DNA from: Maridesulfovibrio sp. | Lineage (GTDB): Bacteria; Desulfobacterota; Desulfovibrionia; Desulfovibrionales; Desulfovibrionaceae | NCBI RefSeq assembly: GCF_963667685.1 | Contig: NZ_OY763930.1 | Location: 465,001 to 529,000 of the forward strand | Length of the DNA: 64,000 bases | Reading direction: 5' to 3' | In this document: positions 43,544 through 51,917 of the stretch, piece by piece | How positions within the stretch are numbered: position 1 is the stretch's first letter | How the letters are laid out: each line of letters begins with the position of its first letter | Program-made: the position numbers and the translations under genes | The notes under the pieces: generated by a model | Told to the model about the DNA's origin: nothing | What the model saw: only the letters and a program-made list of their open reading frames with translations | The model's database searches: none

Positions 43544-45214
43544 TTAGCGCTTAAGCTGGATCAGCTCGCCCATCATGGTATCAGTAGTGGTAATAATCTT
43601 CGAGTTCGCCTGAAAACCGCGCTGGGTAGTAATCATGTTTACAAATTCGACCGCAAGGTCAACGTTAGACATCTCAAGGGAGTTGGAAGCTATGGAGCCT
43701 TTACCGCTGGTATTAGGCAGACCGGTCAATGCATCTCCGGATTCCCTTGTCTCGGTGAAAAGGTTACCACCTTCTCGCCGCAGTCCCCAGTCATTGTTGA
43801 ATGAGGCAAGAGTAAGGACATAAAGTTCCTGAATCTGGCCGTTTGAGTAACGCCCTGTCAGAACACCGTCCCTGCTTACAGAAGTACTCTGCAGGAAACC
43901 TGCGGTGTAACCGTCCTGAGACTGGAACAGGGTGGTTGAACCGGAGCTGTAACTGGTAGTAGAAAGAGCACTCTTTTCAGCATCACCAAAGTTGGGGAGG
44001 GTGCTGATATCGGTAATATTAGAACCGAGCAGGCTCGCGTTGGAGATTGTTGTGTTACCCCAACCCTTGGTTGATCCGAGTCCTGACAAATCAGAGTTGT
44101 TAAGTCCGAAGTTCATCTCAATAGTAACCGGCTCATTGCTTGCGTTGGTGTAACTGGCATTCGACCTTGAGAGGAAGTTTGCGGTCATTACCGGCAAACC
44201 ATCCTGCGAAAATTCCGCCAGAGTCCACATGTCTGCATCCTTTGATGTTGTCGGATCTACCGCAGCACCGGGACCTGCCGACGCGTTACTCTTCAAGGTA
44301 AAGGCAGAGATTCCAGTCAGATCACCGGCTGCGTTGAAAGTCATGGTTCCTGTCATGAGAAGTCCGGCAGCAGCGTTGCTTGCGAATGAGTCTGTTCCGT
44401 TAGGGAACATGCGTCCATCTTCTTCGGGACTGCAGGTTACGATAAATTCCCAAACCTTCTTACCACCGGCGTTACTGAGGGTCACCTGGTCAAAATAGGT
44501 AGTGACGTTATGCGCAGAGCCGTTGGCGTCATATACTTTGATGGTTGACTGGTAACCGTACAGAGAATCGCCGATGGGCGGTTCTGCTGTTCCATCCCAG
44601 GAATTGAAGAGAGCAAGGTAAGGTTGTGTTGCATCATCGGCCCTGCTTGCTTCATGTGAATCAAGGTTGGTAACCATGTTAATGGTAGTGGTTTCCTTTG
44701 GAGCAGACTGAAAGTTTTCCAGTCTTATATCAGTAGGTACGCCGATGGTACGAACTGAATTGCTGGTATTCACACTTGTTCCGGTAGCAACTTGTGAACC
44801 GCTTTCATCCTGAACCTGCCAACCCTGAAGTACGTAACCGTGAGGATCGGTGAGGTAACCGTCTTTATCAAAACGGAAGTTGCCGGCACGAGTATAGTAA
44901 GAAGTGTCTTCATCCTTTGGAGAGACAATGAAAAATCCGTCACCGCCGATTGCAAGGTCAGTGGATTCAGAAGTCGTTTCAAAAGACCCCTGAGCGTAGT
45001 CGGCATAAATAGCCCCTACCTGTACACCGCGACCTACCTGTGCTATTCCTGTGGCGGTAGACATGTCCTGACTGATAGCATCTTCAAAGTGCATCTTAGC
45101 GCTTTTGAAGCCGATGGTGTTAACGTTTGCGATGTTGTTACCAAGCACGGACATTTTATCTCCGTGTGCCTGTAAACCGGTAATACCTGAGAATAATGAT
45201 GCTGATAAACCCAT
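43544..45214 (-). CDS. flgE: Flagellar hook protein
   Basis: A 556-residue protein with the rod/hook N-terminal motif (GLSASLFSGITGLQAHGDKMSVLGNNIANVNTIGFKS), the hook core (DLAIGGDGFFIVSPKDED...YTRAGNFRFDKDGYLTDPHGYVLQGWQV) and the C-terminal coil (NVDLAVEFVNMITTQRGFQANSKIITT). The middle region is long and Ser/Thr/Asn-rich, probably surface-exposed. It builds the universal joint after FlgD caps the growing hook. It is the last gene of fliK-flgD-flgE. Confidence 0.95.
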   Translation of the reverse strand: MGLSASLFSGITGLQAHGDKMSVLGNNIANVNTIGFKSAKMHFEDAISQDMSTATGIAQVGRGVQVGAIYADYAQGSFETTSESTDLAIGGDGFFIVSPKDEDTSYYTRAGNFRFDKDGYLTDPHGYVLQGWQVQDESGSQVATGTSVNTSNSVRTIGVPTDIRLENFQSAPKETTTINMVTNLDSHEASRADDATQPYLALFNSWDGTAEPPIGDSLYGYQSTIKVYDANGSAHNVTTYFDQVTLSNAGGKKVWEFIVTCSPEEDGRMFPNGTDSFASNAAAGLLMTGTMTFNAAGDLTGISAFTLKSNASAGPGAAVDPTTSKDADMWTLAEFSQDGLPVMTANFLSRSNASYTNASNEPVTIEMNFGLNNSDLSGLGSTKGWGNTTISNASLLGSNITDISTLPNFGDAEKSALSTTSYSSGSTTLFQSQDGYTAGFLQSTSVSRDGVLTGRYSNGQIQELYVLTLASFNNDWGLRREGGNLFTETRESGDALTGLPNTSGKGSIASNSLEMSNVDLAVEFVNMITTQRGFQANSKIITTTDTMMGELIQLKR

Positions 45215-45287
45215 TAGAACCTCCTAAAGTCCTATTGACTCTCGATTGTTTCCTACCCCTTTAAGCCTGGTCTTGCCGTAGACCTTA

Positions 45288-46097
45288 TCAGCTTTCAGAA
45301 GTTTGTTCGGTTGAATCACCAGATTCGCCTGATTCACCAGATCCACCAGAATCTCCTGTGTCACCAGAATCACCTGTGTCATCTGATTTGTTAGGGTCAT
45401 CCGGCTCGGAAACTACCGTCGGACTTACTACTTCCTTGATGTTGAGGAAGTTGATGTAGCGACCATCTTTAAGGTGCAGATATTGCTGACCACCCTCGGA
45501 AACAACTCCTGAGACTTCACCACTAACTTCCGTCTTAACCATAACAGGACTTCCGTTTGCATCTTCCGCCGCCATTGCGATGGTATAGACACCGTCTGGA
45601 ACTTCCTTGCCACCCCAGTCCTTTCCGTCCCATTCGAACTCATAGGTCCCTTTAGCCTTTGAGCCGAGCTGAACAGTGCGAACAAGGTTTTTGTCTTTGT
45701 CGTAAATGTTGATGAACGCGTTTGCGACAGGTTCGCCAAGACCATAAAAGACCTTGCTTATTTTTCCGTTGTCACGACTGATGTTGTAACCCTCAGCTTT
45801 TACTTCTTTGCCGATGAAGTTTACAGCTGAAACCATCTGTTCCTGAGTTCCGTTATCAATCATTGTCTTGATGTTGCTGTTCACCTGAGTGAGCTGTTCA
45901 AGACTGGAGAACTGTGCCATCTGCGCCATGTATTCTTTGTCTTCCATGGGGTTGGCGGGGTCCTGATTCTGCATCTGGGTAAGGAGAAGCTTCAGGAAGT
46001 CATCCTGATTAAGCTGATTTTTATGCTCAGGCTGGTTGCTGGCTGCCATATCGGCTTCCGCCCTTCCAAGTATGTTACTGAACCCTACGTATCCCAT
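45288..46097 (-). CDS. flgD: Flagellar hook assembly (cap) protein
   Basis: A 269-residue protein with AGAGGTG before the ATG. The conserved N-terminal scaffold QDDFLKLLLTQMQNQDPANPMEDKEYMAQMAQFSSLEQL and the FLGD-Ig-like region (KGTYEFEWDGKDWGGKEVPDGVYTIAMAAED) are clear. After residue ~235 comes a low-complexity Asp/Ser/Gly tail (DDTGDSGDTGDSGGSGESGESGDS), encoded by short imperfect repeats, which is not a conserved part of FlgD. It lies between fliK and flgE in an operon with 40-75 base spacers. Confidence 0.94.
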   Translation of the reverse strand: MGYVGFSNILGRAEADMAASNQPEHKNQLNQDDFLKLLLTQMQNQDPANPMEDKEYMAQMAQFSSLEQLTQVNSNIKTMIDNGTQEQMVSAVNFIGKEVKAEGYNISRDNGKISKVFYGLGEPVANAFINIYDKDKNLVRTVQLGSKAKGTYEFEWDGKDWGGKEVPDGVYTIAMAAEDANGSPVMVKTEVSGEVSGVVSEGGQQYLHLKDGRYINFLNIKEVVSPTVVSEPDDPNKSDDTGDSGDTGDSGGSGESGESGDSTEQTSES

Positions 46098-46139
46098 GAA
46101 TACACCTCTTTGTTTTTACTAAGCCGGCCCAAACTTTTG

Positions 46140-47885
46140 TTAAGCCACTATGTAAAGTCCGCTTTGGGAAATTTGTGCCTTGTGATTTACACTCTGCATT
46201 TCCCGGGCCAAAGAGGTTCCTTCTTGTCTCAACGTCTTCCAACGCCTGCGCATTTCCGACATCATTTCCTGATATTGTGCAGAGTTATGGTCTTCAGCAT
46301 TTTTCCATGAGGTGTCGGTCTGCCCATCAGAAATTCCGGTCTGGACTTCAAGTTTTTCTACCTTGAGACCCTGTTCTTCCAGAGCCTGCTTCACAACTTC
46401 AAGCTTCTCGGCAATAACCTTCGCTGTTTCGTGGTTTTCGGCCCGAATTGTAGCCTGCACTTCCTTGTTCTTGACCTGCAACATTACATTAACAGCCCCA
46501 AGATCATGAGGATTAAGCTGTAATGTAAGCTGCTTGCGTCCCTGCCCCAGGTTCTTGAAGACGCCTTCCTGAACCTGCTCAAGGATATTGGAGCGTGCAC
46601 TTTTTTCCCACATGGCATCAGCCTTACCTGCCTGTGCAGACTTTACCGCACTCTGCAAGGAGCCCATGCCGTTACCGAAGATGCTGCCTGTAAGATTGCC
46701 TTCGCCCTTCACGAAAGACTCATCCGTTAGCTTGCCGAAAAACTCATCCCAGCCATCTACATCATTGGAATCTTCGAGAAGTTGTTCAAGCCAGTGGCGG
46801 TTGGAGTTTTTGTTTTCACTTTGCCCTGCCTGCTGCTTACCGGCATTGGAATCACCCTTCATGTCTGTGCCGTTCTTTGCAGCGTTGCCGTCCTTCTGGG
46901 CAGAATTTTCTGCAGCTCCCTGAGTTTCCTGCTTAGCGTTTTCACCGATCTCCTTGCTCACACCCATGGAATCACTGATCACCTCAGCAGAAGCCATGCG
47001 CACGACACTGGGGCTCTGATCGGAAGCTTTTTCCATCGCAGAACGTAAAGAATCGCTAACTGTCTTAACCAGCTTTAGATCCTTGGCATCCTGTGCGGAT
47101 TGCTGGTGTGCCAGAGCTGTCTTGAGAACTGAAAATCCTTTTTTAAAATCAGCAACGGTTGCGCCGTCAGTGCTAAGCAGTTGAGTAATCTTTTTACCAG
47201 CATCTCCACCCAGCTTAAACAAGTCGGTCAGAGTCTTTGTTTCATCTTTGGAAAGCTGAAGCTTTGCGGAGTCAGACATTGCCGCAAGCTTGGCCTGCAT
47301 CTTTTCTACTACATCTCCAAGATTACCCTTGCGTATGGAAGCCAGCATCTGCTTTGATTCACCAGGATTGAATCCCAGCTGAGCAAAAATTGAATTAAGA
47401 TTCTGCTCCTGAACAGGACTCAAATTAATCCCCTTCCGACCCTTCATCATAGCAGAAATATCGGAAACGAGCTGGCCGTAGGTAATACCATTTTCACTCA
47501 TCACCTTTTCTTCAAGCTCGTTAATATCCTTTTTATCAAGACCGTACTCTTCGAGTTCATCCTTGATTTCTTTCCAGTCTTCGCGGCTGACAGTAATATT
47601 CTGCGGCTGCTCTTCGACAGACTGCATTGCAATATCTTCCGTGGCCTCATCAATATAATCAGACGCGCTCTCAGAATTTGTATATGAAGTAGATCCTTCA
47701 TACCTAGATCTTGAGTCACTGATCATATCCTGAGCCTGCTGATAAGAAGATTCAACCTCTGATCGGCTGGAATAAAGGAAATTATCAAACATTGATGAAC
47801 GGTAAGAGCTTTCAGACAGTGATGTTCTGTCCAAAAGACTGCTCAAATCCTGATTACTGTTTTCGAGATGTGGAAGTATTTTCAT
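46140..47885 (-). CDS. fliK: Flagellar hook-length control protein
   Basis: The start is ATG 47885, because GAGGAG lies 7 bases ahead. The longer open frame to 47927 begins with TTGGCACG, which looks like a sigma-54 -24 element, so it is probably not coding. The 581-residue protein has a long, low-complexity, Gln/Ser/Lys-rich N-terminal 'ruler' and ends in the FliK C-terminal domain (RKQLTLQLNPHDLGAVNVMLQVKNKEVQATI, EQGLKVEKLEVQ). It is secreted and sets hook length through interaction with FlhB. The operon order fliK-flgD-flgE supports this call. Confidence 0.9.
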   Translation of the reverse strand: MKILPHLENSNQDLSSLLDRTSLSESSYRSSMFDNFLYSSRSEVESSYQQAQDMISDSRSRYEGSTSYTNSESASDYIDEATEDIAMQSVEEQPQNITVSREDWKEIKDELEEYGLDKKDINELEEKVMSENGITYGQLVSDISAMMKGRKGINLSPVQEQNLNSIFAQLGFNPGESKQMLASIRKGNLGDVVEKMQAKLAAMSDSAKLQLSKDETKTLTDLFKLGGDAGKKITQLLSTDGATVADFKKGFSVLKTALAHQQSAQDAKDLKLVKTVSDSLRSAMEKASDQSPSVVRMASAEVISDSMGVSKEIGENAKQETQGAAENSAQKDGNAAKNGTDMKGDSNAGKQQAGQSENKNSNRHWLEQLLEDSNDVDGWDEFFGKLTDESFVKGEGNLTGSIFGNGMGSLQSAVKSAQAGKADAMWEKSARSNILEQVQEGVFKNLGQGRKQLTLQLNPHDLGAVNVMLQVKNKEVQATIRAENHETAKVIAEKLEVVKQALEEQGLKVEKLEVQTGISDGQTDTSWKNAEDHNSAQYQEMMSEMRRRWKTLRQEGTSLAREMQSVNHKAQISQSGLYIVA

Positions 47886-47911
47886 TTTCTGACTCCTCGA
47901 CATTCTTGTAT

Positions 47912-47927
47912 TCACGAGGCGTGCCAA
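47912..47927 (-). promoter_or_regulatory. Possible sigma-54 promoter of fliK
   Basis: On the minus strand TTGGCACGCCTCGTGAAT carries a perfect -24 (TTGGCACG). At -12 it reads GA where GC is expected. If used, transcription starts about 18 bases before the fliK ATG. A TTTCAG/CTGAAA dyad (47944-47949/47972-47977) lies just upstream. Confidence 0.5.
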
Positions 47928-48019
47928 AAATAAAAACGCATCATTTCAGTATATTATGAAAAGATTTAAGACTGAAACATGGAACATTCTTCCCACTCAA
48001 GAAAAAAAGTTCACCAGAA

Positions 48020-49432
48020 TCAACTTTGACTTATCAGCGCTGCCAGCTGTTCATAGTAGGAAAGCACTTGGATCCAAGAATGACGGTTGTAATCATTATT
48101 CTGAAGGAAAAGATGTATGAATCCAGTGAATTGTCTTAAAATCAGGGGACATGAATTCCAAAAAGAATCATCAAGGGTCTTACTGCGGGCAAGTCCACGG
48201 CTGAATTCTTTTCCAAGACGGGGAAGATGAGCTTCCATTTTATGGGCCAGTAATGGATTCTGCCCCGCTAACTCCATCCAGACCGACGCGGCTTGCTCCA
48301 TGTCCCACAGCCCAAAAAGCGCACCAAAAAATTGCTGCCAGAAACGTCCCAGTGAATCTACAGCCTGAGACCGGCTGCCACTTTTCTGATCAAGGAAATA
48401 CAGGCCGTCGTCGTTACGGGAGGACAGCGCCATACGTAATCCCGGCATGTTCATCTTAGACAGCCCGGCACGGTCTTCAACAATTATACGTTTAGCGGCA
48501 ACAGCAATACGGGAAGGGGTAAACGGGCTATGGCAGTAAAGCTTATCCCGGCGACAGGACCAGCACCCCAAAGCACAACTCATGGTTGAGCGAAGCACAT
48601 AATGATCACTCTGGTACGGACCAGTCTCCCAGGGGTTCACGTTTCCCATTGAAAGATTGAGCACCTTCATTCCGGACCATGCAGCGAGATGCATTGGACC
48701 TGTGTCCGGAGTAATAAATAGCTGTAACGACTGACCAACGGCTATCAGTTCTGCAAGGTTCAGCTTACCGCACATATCCAGCACCGGACCTTTAAACAAC
48801 CCGGCTACTTCCTGCCCCATGCCCTGTTCCATTGGACCGCCGAAAAGCACTGGACGCAGCCCTCGTTTCAGGAGTTCGGCACACAAATCGGCCCAAAATT
48901 TTACTGATGGCCGTTTGGCTTCTTCGCTGGCGCCAAGAAAAAGCCCGATTCGGTTTGAATCTTTATGTAATGTCCGGGGTTGAGGCCATGTAGTCTGCGC
49001 AATACTGCCCAAAGGGATACAGTCCAGAGCATTCAAATCGGCCCAATGGAAAAGATTATGACGGTTGTTCTCAACCACACTGGCCCTGTAAAGCTGCCAG
49101 TTTCCGAAAATATGAGTGGCCCCATTTTCCAAAACAACCGGTCCGAGCTTGGCCTCAGCGTCAAGCTCTCCGGCCAGCTTCGCAGCTTCATTGCGGATGC
49201 TCAAGTTGATGATCAACTCATACCTGTTCTGGAGCAAAGCGTTCACTCCCTCCCATGGGAAGTAGTAAACTCGAGGACTTACGTTCATAAGTGGCCGAAA
49301 AAATTTTTCCTCGGCAACGACCCAGATGGGATGGCCGGGGTATGTTCGCTCCAGCCAGAGAACAAGCGGAAAGGAGAGAATTAAATCTCCCATTCGCTGC
49401 ATCTGAAGCACAAGTATCGGACGTTTGGACAT
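48020..49432 (-). CDS. Family 9 glycosyltransferase (heptosyltransferase-like)
   Basis: A 470-residue protein whose first ~330 residues match GT9 (ILVLQMQRMGDLILSFPLVLWLERTYP, FITPDTGPMHLAAW). Cys-rich SCALGCWSCRRDKLYCH follows the core, and a helical C-terminal ~140 residues have no recognised fold. GT9 enzymes transfer heptose or related sugars in LPS core synthesis; similar enzymes near flagellin genes sometimes modify flagellin. Its position directly upstream of fliK-flgD-flgE and near fliC fits the second option, but this is inference. No clear RBS is seen at the ATG. Confidence 0.8.
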   Translation of the reverse strand: MSKRPILVLQMQRMGDLILSFPLVLWLERTYPGHPIWVVAEEKFFRPLMNVSPRVYYFPWEGVNALLQNRYELIINLSIRNEAAKLAGELDAEAKLGPVVLENGATHIFGNWQLYRASVVENNRHNLFHWADLNALDCIPLGSIAQTTWPQPRTLHKDSNRIGLFLGASEEAKRPSVKFWADLCAELLKRGLRPVLFGGPMEQGMGQEVAGLFKGPVLDMCGKLNLAELIAVGQSLQLFITPDTGPMHLAAWSGMKVLNLSMGNVNPWETGPYQSDHYVLRSTMSCALGCWSCRRDKLYCHSPFTPSRIAVAAKRIIVEDRAGLSKMNMPGLRMALSSRNDDGLYFLDQKSGSRSQAVDSLGRFWQQFFGALFGLWDMEQAASVWMELAGQNPLLAHKMEAHLPRLGKEFSRGLARSKTLDDSFWNSCPLILRQFTGFIHLFLQNNDYNRHSWIQVLSYYEQLAALISQS

Positions 49433-49481
49433 GCACGCAGTTTACAGGAATATTTTATAAAATTCCAATATCCAAGGGGCC

Positions 49482-49509
49482 AAAAAAAAGGCCCTTCGCA
49501 TGAAGGGCC
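49482..49509 (-). terminator. Intrinsic terminator of the transaldolase gene
   Basis: GGCCCTTC (49490-49497) pairs with GAAGGGCC (49502-49509), loop of 4. On the minus strand it is followed by a run of eight Ts (the A-run at 49482-49489). Confidence 0.9.
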
Positions 49510-49538
49510 GAAGCCGAATTCAAATATGATATACAGGA

Positions 49539-50183
49539 CTACTTGGTCAGCTTTTCCCAGTCCGCATTAAAAGCGGCCAGTCCCTTGTCAGTTAGAGGGT
49601 GGGCTGCCAGCTGACTGATGACGTTATAAGGGATAGTGGCCACATCCGCCCCGATCATTGCGGAATCCAGCACATGCATGGGATGGCGGATTGAAGCCAC
49701 CAGGATCTTGGTTGGAAAATCATAATTATCAAAAATAGTCCTGATCTGGCGGATCAACTCCATGCCGTCATGGGCAATTCCATCCAGCCGTCCCACAAAC
49801 GGACTCACATAAGTCGCACCGGCTTTAGCTGCCAGCAACGCCTGCAATGGAGAAAAGACTAGTGTAACATTAGTCTTCATGCCCTTACGGTAAAGGCTCT
49901 TGGTAGCCACCAACCCCTCGTTGGTCATGGGAACCTTGATCACGACATTCTCGCCGAAACCGGCAAGGTCTTCAGCCTCACGGATCATTTCTTCAGCAGT
50001 TTTCCCGACGACTTCCAGACTGACCGGTCCTTCAACTACGGAGCAGATTGCCTCGGCCTGCTTACGCCAATCCCCACCTTCCCTGGAAAGAAGAGTCGGA
50101 TTTGTAGTCACTCCATCCATCAATCCCTGATCCTTGGCCTTCCTAATCTCGTTAAGATTGGCAGTGTCCAGAAAAAATTCCAT
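49539..50183 (-). CDS. Small transaldolase / fructose-6-phosphate aldolase family protein
   Basis: A 214-residue TIM-barrel class I aldolase ([32 protein letters not shown]). The Schiff-base lysine is K83 in [16 protein letters not shown] and [11 protein letters not shown] are further family marks. The family includes small transaldolases and fructose-6-phosphate aldolases, and sequence alone does not decide between them. AGAGGT precedes the ATG. It would feed pentose phosphate interconversion in the cytoplasm. It is divergent from the trp leader region, with no sugar genes next to it. Confidence 0.9.
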   Translation of the reverse strand: MEFFLDTANLNEIRKAKDQGLMDGVTTNPTLLSREGGDWRKQAEAICSVVEGPVSLEVVGKTAEEMIREAEDLAGFGENVVIKVPMTNEGLVATKSLYRKGMKTNVTLVFSPLQALLAAKAGATYVSPFVGRLDGIAHDGMELIRQIRTIFDNYDFPTKILVASIRHPMHVLDSAMIGADVATIPYNVISQLAAHPLTDKGLAAFNADWEKLTK

Positions 50184-50351
50184 GCATACCTCTCACAAGT
50201 TCTGATATTGCAGTTAATTATCAAAGAAAATAAACCTTAAATTCAATAAATATTGTTCAGAACATATCTCATTTTTCTTTTGACTAAAAGGACTATATAT
50301 AAAAATAACCGAGAGTTAACTGAAACAAGTATCTGAATATTTCAGATTCTG

Positions 50352-50380
50352 TTGACAACTTTTCAGGAGAGGGGTAAACA
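50352..50380 (+). promoter_or_regulatory. Promoter of the trp leader
   Basis: A perfect -35 TTGACA (50352-50357) and TAAACA (50375-50380) with a 17-base spacer. A second, weaker candidate (TTGACT at 50280-50285, AAATAA 17 bases on) lies upstream and would give a longer leader. Confidence 0.55.
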
Positions 50381-50390
50381 CTTAGCCACT

Positions 50391-50444
50391 ATGAACGTTT
50401 CTTACTCCAACTTTACCCTTTATTCTTGGTGGTGGCGCAGCTAA
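50391..50444 (+). CDS. trpL: Trp leader peptide (three tandem Trp codons)
   Basis: A 17-residue ORF, MNVSYSNFTLYSWWWRS, with three consecutive TGG codons (50427-50435) just before its stop. The downstream hairpins (see the attenuator entry) fit classical translation-coupled attenuation. When charged tRNA-Trp is scarce, the ribosome stalls here, letting the antiterminator form. The best RBS-like sequence (AGGAGAGGGG) is 17 bases upstream, too far for usual initiation, and the nearest promoter would start RNA only a few bases before the ATG. The leader may thus be translated almost leaderless, or the upstream promoter is used. Confidence 0.85.
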   Translation: MNVSYSNFTLYSWWWRS

Positions 50445-50531
50445 TGCGTCGCGGTTGGTTACGTTCAAAAAACAGGTAACATATAACAAAATTATTGAAC
50501 CGCGACAGTGAAAACTGATCGCGGTTTTTTT
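50434..50531 (+). promoter_or_regulatory. Trp attenuator (pause, antiterminator and terminator hairpins)
   Basis: Region 1 GGCGCA (50434-50439) can pair with TGCGTC (50445-50450) around the leader stop. Region 2 GTCGCGGTT (50448-50456) pairs perfectly with region 3 AACCGCGAC (50498-50506), the antiterminator. Region 3 AACCGCGA (50498-50505) alternatively pairs with region 4 TCGCGGTT (50519-50526), followed by Ts to 50531: the terminator. These are mutually exclusive, as in the E. coli trp leader. Confidence 0.9.
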
Positions 50532-50574
50532 ATGCCTGCACAGCACTGTCGTAGAAAAAATTCAGGAGAAAAAA

Positions 50575-51786
50575 ATGACTAAGAACGCAATTATCAATGC
50601 AGACGGCTTTTTTGGTGAATACGGCGGACAGTTTGTTCCCGAGCAGGTTCTTCCTGTCCTGAATGAACTGGCTGAGAATTATGAAAGATATCGCAATGAC
50701 CCTGAGTTCATTGAAGAATTTAATTACTATCTTACAAAATATTCCGGACGCCCCACTCCACTCTACCTTTGCTCCAATCTCACTGAAGAGCTTGGCGGTG
50801 CTAAAATATACCTCAAACGTGAAGACCTCAACCACCTCGGCGCACACAAAGTAAACAACACCATCGGTCAGATCCTGCTTGCTAAACGCATGGGCAAGAA
50901 AAAAATCATCGCTGAGACCGGTGCAGGCCAGCACGGCGTTGCAACCGCAGCAACCTGCGCGCTCATGGACATGGAATGTACTATTGTCATGGGTGAAGTT
51001 GACATGGAGCGCCAGAAGTTAAACGTCTTCCGCATGCGTATGATGGGTGCGAACGTGGTCGCTGCAAAATCAGGCCAGAAAACCCTTAAAGAAGCTGTTG
51101 ACGAAGCTTTGGCCGCTTGGATCGGTGACGCTGAAAACACTTTTTATCTGCTCGGTTCCGCAGTTGGTCCCCACCCGTACCCAAGCATGGTCCGCGACTT
51201 CCAGTCCATAATCGGCCGCGAAGCCAAGCAGCAATGCCTTGAAGATGAAGGACGCCTTCCTGACTACTGCATCGCCTGCGTCGGCGGCGGTTCCAACGCA
51301 ATAGGCATGTTCGCTGATTTCATTGACGATGAATCTGTTAAACTTATCGGAGTCGAACCTTCCGGCCGCGGCCTTGAACCTGGTGAACATGCGGCAACCC
51401 TCTGTCTCGGAGAACCCGGCGTAATGCACGGATTCAACTCCTACATGCTTAAAGACGAAAAGGGCGAACCAGCCCCTGTCTACTCAATTTCCGCCGGACT
51501 AGATTACCCCAGTGTAGGTCCCGAGCATTCTCACCTCAAGGACCTCGGGCGCGCCCAGTACGAGCATGCTTCCGACAAAGAAGCAGTTGACGCTTTCTTC
51601 AAGCTTTCTCAGACTGAAGGGATTATCCCTGCTCTAGAATCTTCACACGCGCTGGCCCACGCTCTCAAGCTGGCCCCCCAGCTCGACAAAGATAAAATCA
51701 TCATCGTCAACCTCTCCGGCCGCGGTGACAAAGACGTTGCTCAGATCGAAGAGATGATCGACAAAGGGGAAATTAAACTGCCTTAA
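50575..51786 (+). CDS. trpB: Tryptophan synthase beta chain
   Basis: A 403-residue TrpB1-type enzyme joining indole and serine. The PLP lysine is K92 in [13 protein letters not shown], the phosphate loop is [10 protein letters not shown], and GPEHSHL and AETGAGQHG are typical. AGGAG precedes the ATG. It is the only gene behind the trp attenuator: a palindromic terminator follows and no trpA or other trp gene is seen in the window. As TrpB1 it normally needs TrpA from another locus. This may be a second trpB copy or the displaced member of a split operon. Confidence 0.95.
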   Translation: MTKNAIINADGFFGEYGGQFVPEQVLPVLNELAENYERYRNDPEFIEEFNYYLTKYSGRPTPLYLCSNLTEELGGAKIYLKREDLNHLGAHKVNNTIGQILLAKRMGKKKIIAETGAGQHGVATAATCALMDMECTIVMGEVDMERQKLNVFRMRMMGANVVAAKSGQKTLKEAVDEALAAWIGDAENTFYLLGSAVGPHPYPSMVRDFQSIIGREAKQQCLEDEGRLPDYCIACVGGGSNAIGMFADFIDDESVKLIGVEPSGRGLEPGEHAATLCLGEPGVMHGFNSYMLKDEKGEPAPVYSISAGLDYPSVGPEHSHLKDLGRAQYEHASDKEAVDAFFKLSQTEGIIPALESSHALAHALKLAPQLDKDKIIIVNLSGRGDKDVAQIEEMIDKGEIKLP

Positions 51787-51831
51787 ACCCTTTTGTTAAG
51801 CTTCGCAGACAGCTTTAAAAGAATAGATCAT

Positions 51832-51874
51832 AATAAACCCCGTAATATAATTATATTACGGGGTTTATTTTTCC
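51832..51874. terminator. 38-bp perfect palindrome; bidirectional terminator
   Basis: Bases 51832-51850 are the exact reverse complement of 51851-51869, without spacer, and a T-run follows (51870-51874). It lies between convergent trpB and the cysteine-cluster gene. Its centre (CCCCGTAATATAA and reverse) resembles the gcv terminator at 35620. Confidence 0.85.
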
Positions 51875-51917
51875 AAAAATTTCTGCCCCTCACAAAGCAT
51901 GACTAAAAAAAGTCCCC

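Noticed and set aside
43263-43547. 94-codon plus-strand ORF between flagellin and flgE
   Set aside because: It runs through the flgE terminator hairpin and two palindromes, is very basic and has no RBS or recognisable fold; the region is better explained as regulatory.
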